Below, piece after piece: positions 5,461-9,366 of a stretch of 9,366 bases of DNA. The DNA is from an uncultured Pseudorhodobacter sp. (GTDB lineage Bacteria; Pseudomonadota; Alphaproteobacteria; Rhodobacterales; Rhodobacteraceae), in assembly GCA_945952425.1 (NCBI GenBank), contig CAMFIX010000083.1:1-9366 (forward strand), in the 5' to 3' direction. The notes under the pieces were generated by a model. The model made no database searches and was not told the origin of the DNA. It saw only the letters and a list, made by a program, of their open reading frames with translations. The position numbers and the translations under genes are program-made. How positions within the stretch are numbered: position 1 is the stretch's first letter; every line of letters begins with the position of its first letter.

Positions 5461-5952
5461 TCAGGCTACGTTCGGAATATGGAGGTTCATGACGTCGATA
5501 TGGTCGACGGCGTTCAGGTTTGAGATGGTCTTGTGGACGTACCGATAGGCGCCCATGAAGTCCGTGATCGGGCGAACATCTTGGCCTTTTCGGGCACGGC
5601 CGTGATTAAGGGCACACCACGTTTCGATAGCGAGGATTTGGAAGGGCAACGTGGGCCGGTTGGCCCGCTGTTCAAGTGCTCCTTCGGGCAGTCCCACGAG
5701 TAAGTGGGTGTGCATGCCTTGATTGAAGTTCAGCTCTTGAACGGCGTAGGTGGCCATCCTCGTTCCACGACGAACATATGCCATCCCGAACAGCTTCTTG
5801 TTCAAGCGGTGCTGCCATTCGGAAACGGCCTTCGAAAGGGTTAGGGGGTCGTGCGGTTGCCTCGTGGTCAGAGTGACAAGGTACTTCTCCGGACAATCTC
5901 TGACGGAACGGAGGACGCTATCGACTCTGGGTTTGGCGGATGAACTGGGCAA
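5461..5952 (-). CDS. Small HUH/Rep-like endonuclease candidate (rolling-circle replication initiator type)
   Basis: A 163-residue protein with the motif order of rolling-circle Rep proteins: a strand YLVTLTT (24-30) as motif I; a helix SEWQHRLNKKLFG; QELNFNQGMHTHLLVGLP (72-89), containing the two-histidine motif H81-T82-H83 followed by a hydrophobic strand; and near the end GAYRYVHKTISN (134-145), where Y136 or Y138 with K141 resembles the catalytic tyrosine motif. Known: such enzymes nick one strand and stay covalently bound through tyrosine. Full plasmid Reps are usually longer, so this is a minimal or truncated nuclease domain. The threonine at the U position of HUH is a mild deviation. 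The start is a TTG at 5952, the first possible one after an in-frame TGA; AGGA lies about ten bases upstream. It could instead be an inactive relic or a transposase-like Y1 enzyme. Confidence 0.72.
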   Translation of the reverse strand: MPSSSAKPRVDSVLRSVRDCPEKYLVTLTTRQPHDPLTLSKAVSEWQHRLNKKLFGMAYVRRGTRMATYAVQELNFNQGMHTHLLVGLPEGALEQRANRPTLPFQILAIETWCALNHGRARKGQDVRPITDFMGAYRYVHKTISNLNAVDHIDVMNLHIPNVA

Positions 5953-6137
5953 AGCTCAAAATTCCTGATGACCCTGTGGTCGATCGGCCCCGAGCTGCCT
6001 TTTCCATAGCTGAACGGATCGTTGACGTGATCAACGAGGGCAAGGGTGATGGTCGGTCGGTCTTGGAAGTCATTAATGGGTTGGCTGGATTGAGGTTATG
6101 GGTTGATGGTGAGAAGGAGATCTCACCTACTATGTAG
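5940..6137 (+). CDS. Hypothetical 65-residue protein near the att site
   Basis: Unrecognised. The sequence is amphipathic and protein-like, with a central helix-forming stretch AAFSIAERIVDVINEG and a second hydrophobic segment SVLEVINGLAGLRLWVDGEK. It has no signal peptide, no cysteines and no clear DNA-binding motif. The ATG at 5940 lies inside the first codons of the divergent HUH gene, so the two starts overlap by 13 bases. Only a weak GGCGG precedes it. In position it is the gene nearest the element's right end, where small excision or regulatory proteins are sometimes found; that is speculation. The opposite-strand frame over the same bases looks less protein-like. It may not be expressed. 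Confidence 0.4.
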   Translation: MNWAKLKIPDDPVVDRPRAAFSIAERIVDVINEGKGDGRSVLEVINGLAGLRLWVDGEKEISPTM

Positions 6138-6239
6138 ACGCCAACCACCCCCACTAAGGGGCCCACATGCCGATTTATTTCGTCTCGGCGGAGAATCTTA
6201 AATACTTGATTTTTCAGACATAAATCGAGTCTGGATCTT

Positions 6240-6284
6240 TTCGTAATGCGTAGGTCAGGTGTTCGAGTCACCTAGGCGGCACCA
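6240..6284 (+). other. attR-type site: 3' half of a tRNA-Thr (CGU) gene
   Basis: The sequence aligns with tRNA positions 32-76. It has the anticodon loop TTCGTAA (6240-6246, anticodon CGT), the 3' anticodon strand TGCGT, a five-base variable loop AGGTC, a T-arm stem AGGTG/CACCT (6257-6261, 6269-6273) around TTCGAGT, the 3' acceptor strand AGGCGGC, discriminator A and an encoded CCA (6282-6284). The bases upstream do not supply the matching ACGCA, D-arm or GCCGCCT acceptor strand, so homology stops in the anticodon loop. This is what a tyrosine integrase leaves at the distal end of a tRNA-inserted element, with crossover in or near the anticodon loop. The Thr identity rests on the anticodon. 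Confidence 0.85.
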
Positions 6285-6313
6285 CCCCTCCCCCGACATC
6301 CGGCCCGGCTCGC

Positions 6314-8572
6314 CTACTGGCGCACCATCTCGGCCTTGGCCTGAGCCTTCACCTCGCCGGTGGGCATGGTGAAGGGGATTTCGAAGACAACGGTCTCCAT
6401 CCTGCCGGGATAGGTGAACGGCGCGGCGTAGTCCTCGGTCACCGGCGACAGGCTGCGGCCCAGGTCCATGCCCGTCGAGGAGATCATGAACAGCAGGCGC
6501 GGGGCGTGGGCCTCTGCGACGGTCTCGCCGTCAACCTTCAGCAACAGGTCGCCGCCGCCGTCGGGGGTGCGGGTGGCGGAGAAGGCGATCTCGTGCGGTC
6601 CGGTCGAAAGCGGGGTCTTGGCCTCCAGCCGCGTATGGCGGTGGAAGTCGTTGTAGTCGAAGACCAGCCGACCCTCCTTGACCATCAGCACGAAGCCGCT
6701 GTTCAGGCTGCCGCGGGCGATCAGGGCGCCGTCGCCGCCCGGATGGTCGAGCTGCACCGTCATGGTCCAGCCGCGCGCCACCGGCGGGCAGGTATCGGCC
6801 ACGATGTGCGAGATCGGCGGATGGTAGACATAGCGCAGCCGTGAGGTCGGCAGGCCCGGCCGCATGGCGGCGCGGAACAGGGCCAGCGCATTGCGGTCGT
6901 CGAGCGGCAGCACGCCGTGCTCGTCGGCCTGCGCCCACCACAGGTCGACCAGTTCCTTGAGCTTTTCCGGATGGCGCTCGGCCAGGTCGTCATGCTCCGA
7001 GAAGTCCTCGGCGAGGTGGTAGAGCTCCCATCGATCGTCGTCGAAGGGCTTGCCGGCCTCGTGATGGGTCACGGCCTTCCAGCCGTCCTTCCAGATGCCC
7101 CGGTGGCCCAGCATCTCGAAGTACTGGACGTCGCGCCGCGGGGTGGCGGCCGGGTCGGCGAAGGTCGGCGCCAGGCTCGCGCCGTGCACCGGCATCTGCG
7201 GCACGCCGGCCACCACCTCGGGTGAGGCGATGCCCAGGGCGTCCAGGATGGTCGGCGTGATGTCGATCGCGTGGCAGAACTGGTCTCGGGTCTGGCCGCC
7301 GGCCGCGATGCCTTTGGGCCAGTGCATGATCAACGGGTCGCGCACGCCGCCCCCGTGGGTGTTCTGCTTGTACCAGCGCAGGGGCGTGTTGCCCGCCTGA
7401 GCCCAGCCCCAGGGGATGTTGCAATGGCTGTCGGGGCCGCCGATGTCGTCCAGGCGCTTCACCGCCTCGTCGGCGCTCTCGCGGATGCCGTTGAACCACT
7501 TCATCTCGTCCAGCACGCCGCTGGCGCCGCCTTCCTGGCTGGCTCCGTTGTCGGACAGCACGATGAAGAGGGTGTTCTCCCACTCGCCCAGCGCCTTCAG
7601 GAAGGCGACCAGGCGGCCGATCTCCTGGTCGGTGTGGTCCAGCATGGCCGCGAAGGCCTCCTGCAGTCGGGCGGCGAAGCGCTTCTCGTTGGCGCTCAGG
7701 TTCTCCCAGGGTTCGACCCCCGGATTGCGCGGTGCGAGCTTGGTGTCGGCGGGGATCACGCCCATCGCCTTTTGGCGGGCGAACCATTCGTCGCGGGCCA
7801 CGTCCCAGCCGGCGTCGAACCGGCCGCGATACTTGTCGAGATAGGCCTGGGGCGCCTGGTGCGGCGAGTGCATGGCTCCGAAGGCCAGGTAGAGGAAGAA
7901 CGGCTTCTCCGGCACCAGGGACTTCTGGTCGCGCACCATGCCCATGGCCCGGTCCACGATGTCCTCGGAGACGTGATAACCCTCCGCCGGGCTCTTCGGC
8001 GGATCGACGAAGTGGTTGTCATGGGTCAGTTCCGGGAAGAACTGGTCAGTCTCGCCCTGCAGGAAACCGTAGTAGCGGTCGAAGCCCTTCTGCAGCGGCC
8101 AGTTGGTGTAGGGCCCGGCCGCCGAGCATTCGGCCATGGGGGCGAGGTGCCACTTGCCGGTGGCGAAGGTGCCGTAGCCGTTGTCGCGCAGGATCTCGGC
8201 CAGGGTCGCCGAAGACCGCGGGATGGCGCCGCGCATGTTCGGATAGCCGGTGTCGAAATTGGAGACGGCGCGCATGCCCACAGCATGGTGGTTGCGGCCG
8301 GTGAGCAGGCAGGCCCGCGTGGGCGAGCAGAGCGCGGTGGTGTGGAAGCCGGTATATTTCAGCCCCCCGGCGGCGAGGGCGTCGATGTTCGGGGTCTCGA
8401 TGGTCGAGCCATAGCAGCCGAAGTGCGAGAAGCCGGTGTCGTCCAGCACGATCAGCACCACGTTGGGCGCGTCCGCCTTGACCTTGGAGGCCGGCCACCA
8501 GGGCTTGGATTCATAGACCGTGCGGCCGATGAGGCCTTGAAAGTCTTCGCCGGAGGGGGGCTTGCGGGTCAT
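6314..8572 (-). CDS. Type I (formylglycine-dependent) arylsulfatase, long form
   Basis: Hydrolyses sulfate esters. The alkaline-phosphatase-like sulfatase fold is clear: metal-binding D44-D45 in VLIVLDDTG; the CSPTR signature at C82-R86, where the cysteine is converted to formylglycine; K140 and H142 in TGKWHL; H235 in MHSPH; and the DN pair 341-342 in IVLSDNGAS. At 752 residues it is much longer than the classical Pseudomonas AtsA-type enzyme (about 530). The last 180 or so residues (from the RLRYVYHP segment) look like a beta-rich extra domain, as in long arylsulfatases of actinobacteria and proteobacteria. There is no signal peptide, so it is probably cytoplasmic. A formylglycine-generating enzyme is needed but not in this window. 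It starts 3 bases after the tetR stop, with GGAG about nine bases upstream of the ATG, so it is cotranscribed with tetR. The substrate cannot be told. Confidence 0.95.
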   Translation of the reverse strand: MTRKPPSGEDFQGLIGRTVYESKPWWPASKVKADAPNVVLIVLDDTGFSHFGCYGSTIETPNIDALAAGGLKYTGFHTTALCSPTRACLLTGRNHHAVGMRAVSNFDTGYPNMRGAIPRSSATLAEILRDNGYGTFATGKWHLAPMAECSAAGPYTNWPLQKGFDRYYGFLQGETDQFFPELTHDNHFVDPPKSPAEGYHVSEDIVDRAMGMVRDQKSLVPEKPFFLYLAFGAMHSPHQAPQAYLDKYRGRFDAGWDVARDEWFARQKAMGVIPADTKLAPRNPGVEPWENLSANEKRFAARLQEAFAAMLDHTDQEIGRLVAFLKALGEWENTLFIVLSDNGASQEGGASGVLDEMKWFNGIRESADEAVKRLDDIGGPDSHCNIPWGWAQAGNTPLRWYKQNTHGGGVRDPLIMHWPKGIAAGGQTRDQFCHAIDITPTILDALGIASPEVVAGVPQMPVHGASLAPTFADPAATPRRDVQYFEMLGHRGIWKDGWKAVTHHEAGKPFDDDRWELYHLAEDFSEHDDLAERHPEKLKELVDLWWAQADEHGVLPLDDRNALALFRAAMRPGLPTSRLRYVYHPPISHIVADTCPPVARGWTMTVQLDHPGGDGALIARGSLNSGFVLMVKEGRLVFDYNDFHRHTRLEAKTPLSTGPHEIAFSATRTPDGGGDLLLKVDGETVAEAHAPRLLFMISSTGMDLGRSLSPVTEDYAAPFTYPGRMETVVFEIPFTMPTGEVKAQAKAEMVRQ

Positions 8573-8575
8573 GCT

Positions 8576-9220
8576 TCAGGTCTCCGAATGCGGGTCGGGG
8601 GCCATGAGGCCGCCGACGCCATAGGTGGCGAGATCGTCGATCAGTCGGGCCATGCTGGCCGGGGTGCGGTCGCCGCCCTGCGGGGCGTGGGCCCAGCGAG
8701 CGAGGGCGAAGACCACGCTGTCGGTCAGCCAGACCAGCCGCGCGGCGAGCGCCGGCTCGGCGTGGCCGAGCGCCTCGGCCAGCCGTCGACGGCCACGGCG
8801 CACGCCGCTCAGCGTCGCGTCCTCCACCGCGCGGCCGCCCAGGAGTTGGGGGTGGAACCGGACCTGGGCGAGGATCGACAGATAGTCCGCGCCCCAGGGC
8901 TCCTCGATCGCCACCTGTCCCAATCCGCCGATCATGGCGCGCAGGATCTCGCGCGCCGACGCCTGGGCCGGCAGGGCGGCGAGCAGGGCTTCGCGGCGCG
9001 CGTTGATGGGCGCGAGGCGGCGGTTCAGAACCGCCGTCAGGACGCCGTCGCGGGAACCGAAGTGATAGTGCACCGCCGAGCGGTTCTTCTGGCCGGAGAC
9101 CGCGACGATCTGGGTCAGGGCGACATTCTCGACGCCGCGCTCCGCGAACAGGCGCTCGGCCACGTTCAAGAGCTCGTCGGCCGTGCCGGCTTCTATCCTG
9201 GCGTTTCCCACAGCGGTCAT
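8576..9220 (-). CDS. TetR/AcrR family transcriptional repressor
   Basis: A 214-residue TetR-type regulator. The N-terminal domain has the usual layout: helix ADELLNVAERLFAERGVENV (14-33), the recognition HTH LTQIVAVSGQKNRSAVHYHF (35-54) ending in the typical YHF, and GSRDGVLTAVLNRR. The variable C-terminal part (about 75-205) is helical and would form the ligand pocket and dimer interface. The start is secure: GGAGG lies seven bases upstream of the ATG. It is the first gene of a two-gene operon with the arylsulfatase, and a perfect inverted repeat covers the promoter -10 just upstream. It therefore probably represses itself and the sulfatase and is released by an unknown ligand, plausibly a sulfate ester or its product. 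The ligand is inference. Confidence 0.95.
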   Translation of the reverse strand: MTAVGNARIEAGTADELLNVAERLFAERGVENVALTQIVAVSGQKNRSAVHYHFGSRDGVLTAVLNRRLAPINARREALLAALPAQASAREILRAMIGGLGQVAIEEPWGADYLSILAQVRFHPQLLGGRAVEDATLSGVRRGRRRLAEALGHAEPALAARLVWLTDSVVFALARWAHAPQGGDRTPASMARLIDDLATYGVGGLMAPDPHSET

Positions 9221-9235
9221 GTCGCCGCCTCCACT

Positions 9236-9273
9236 TAATACGTCGTATTAGACGCGGGTTCGGTGGGAGTCAA
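9236..9273 (-). promoter_or_regulatory. tetR-sulfatase promoter with overlapping TetR operator
   Basis: On the minus strand, -35 TTGACT (9273-9268), a 17-base spacer and -10 TAATAC (9250-9245) form a near-consensus promoter. A perfect inverted repeat, TAATACG-T-CGTATTA (9236-9250), covers the -10 and the likely start site, 15 bases upstream of the tetR ATG. This is a classic repressor operator position. The transcript would have a leader of under 20 bases carrying the GGAGG site. Confidence 0.85.
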
Positions 9274-9290
9274 TTCCGCCGCCGGGCACG

Positions 9291-9321
9291 AAAAAGGGCG
9301 GCGGGGTAACCCCCGCCGCCC
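9291..9321 (-). terminator. Strong intrinsic terminator for a gene entering from the right
   Basis: An 11-pair GC stem (9296-9306 with 9311-9321) closes a four-base loop. On the minus strand it is followed by TTTTT (9295-9291). No plus-strand T-run follows, so it serves leftward transcription from a gene beyond the window. One frame at the edge would end that gene with a TGA at 9352-9350, but only four residues (PAKP) are visible, so I do not annotate it. Confidence 0.92.
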
Positions 9322-9337
9322 GAAATCTCCATTTGGT

Positions 9338-9362
9338 GGCCGAGCCCGATCAGGGCTTGGCC
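9338..9362. repeat. Inverted repeat near the window edge
   Basis: GGCCGAGCCC and GGGCTTGGCC pair over ten positions (one G-T) around the loop GATCA. It lies just upstream, in minus-strand terms, of the terminator at 9291-9321. It may be part of the 3' end of the gene to the right; no separate function is evident. Confidence 0.5.
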
Positions 9363-9366
9363 GGGC

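Larger units (their letters stand above)
1..6284. mobile_element. Right portion of a tRNA-Thr-integrated genetic element (left end outside window)
   Basis: Seen: the segment ends on the right at a 3' half-tRNA (6240-6284) with no 5' half. It contains a tyrosine integrase, a serine recombinase, a Rep-like HUH protein candidate, an XRE regulator and several unknown genes. It is visibly less GC-rich than the sulfatase-tetR block that begins 30 bases beyond the half-tRNA. Known: tyrosine integrases often insert in the 3' part of tRNA genes, rebuilding the gene at one end and leaving a partial copy at the other. Inferred: this is an integrative element or genomic island whose complete tRNA-Thr lies to the left, outside the window. 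No conjugation, capsid or terminase genes are visible, so the element class (ICE, IME, satellite or decayed island) cannot be decided. Confidence 0.7.

Noticed and set aside
6149..6161. CCCC-ACTAA-GGGG hairpin after the 65-residue ORF
   Set aside because: Only four pairs and no T-run; too weak to call a terminator.
5413..6233. Nine-base repeat TCGAGTCTG at 5413 and 6225 as possible integrase arm sites
   Set aside because: Two short copies with no regular spacing are within chance expectation for this length.
5918..6271. A 117-codon minus-strand ORF running through the half-tRNA
   Set aside because: It begins within the tRNA remnant and its composition does not look like a real protein; the plus-strand 65-residue ORF over the same bases is more plausible.
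6990..7787. A 265-codon minus-strand ORF inside the sulfatase gene
   Set aside because: It is a frame-shifted shadow of the sulfatase, arginine- and proline-rich, with no domain.
7271..9238. A 655-codon plus-strand ORF across the sulfatase and tetR genes
   Set aside because: It is antisense to two clearly recognisable proteins with good ribosome sites. Long antisense ORFs are expected in high-GC DNA, and its translation has low-complexity G/V/R-rich composition.

Overview
The window looks like DNA from a high-GC alphaproteobacterium, most likely from Caulobacterales or a relative. This is an inference from the strongly GC-biased sulfatase and tetR genes, the tRNA sequence and the protein styles; no rRNA or marker gene is present to prove it. 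It has two parts, joined at about position 6284.

Left part (1 to about 6284): the right-hand portion of an integrated genetic element. Its right boundary is a 3' half of a threonine tRNA gene (anticodon CGT), starting in the anticodon loop and running to the CCA end (6240-6284). The matching 5' half is absent, as expected for the remnant att site of a tRNA-targeting integrase. The left boundary is not in the window. In order, the element carries: an unclear reading frame at the left edge; a small XRE-type regulator (minus) divergent from a cysteine-rich lipoprotein (plus), with palindromes between them; a tyrosine integrase (plus) convergent with a small DUF6641-like gene (minus) across a perfect 22-base palindrome; a short serine recombinase (plus); an unknown 150-residue protein in a tidy promoter-gene-terminator cassette (plus); a GIY-YIG nuclease-like protein (minus); a 241-base non-coding stretch rich in inverted repeats; a small HUH/Rep-like endonuclease candidate (minus); and a 65-residue ORF (plus) whose start overlaps the start of the HUH gene.

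Right part (6285 to 9366): apparently native chromosome with much higher GC. It holds a two-gene operon read leftwards: a TetR repressor followed, after 3 bases, by a 752-residue type I arylsulfatase with the CSPTR formylglycine motif. A good promoter (TTGACT, 17-base spacer, TAATAC) lies just upstream of tetR, and its -10 is covered by a perfect 7+1+7 inverted repeat, so TetR probably represses its own operon. A strong minus-strand terminator at 9291-9321 ends a gene that lies to the right of the window.

The most interesting part is the combination, in about 5 kb, of a tRNA-integrating tyrosine recombinase, a serine recombinase, a Rep-like HUH protein and a GIY-YIG nuclease, next to a compact hairpin-rich non-coding region. 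The layout fits a small integrative or satellite-like element whose replication or transfer origin may lie at 5220-5460. That is a hypothesis from arrangement and motifs only; no conjugation or capsid genes are visible here.
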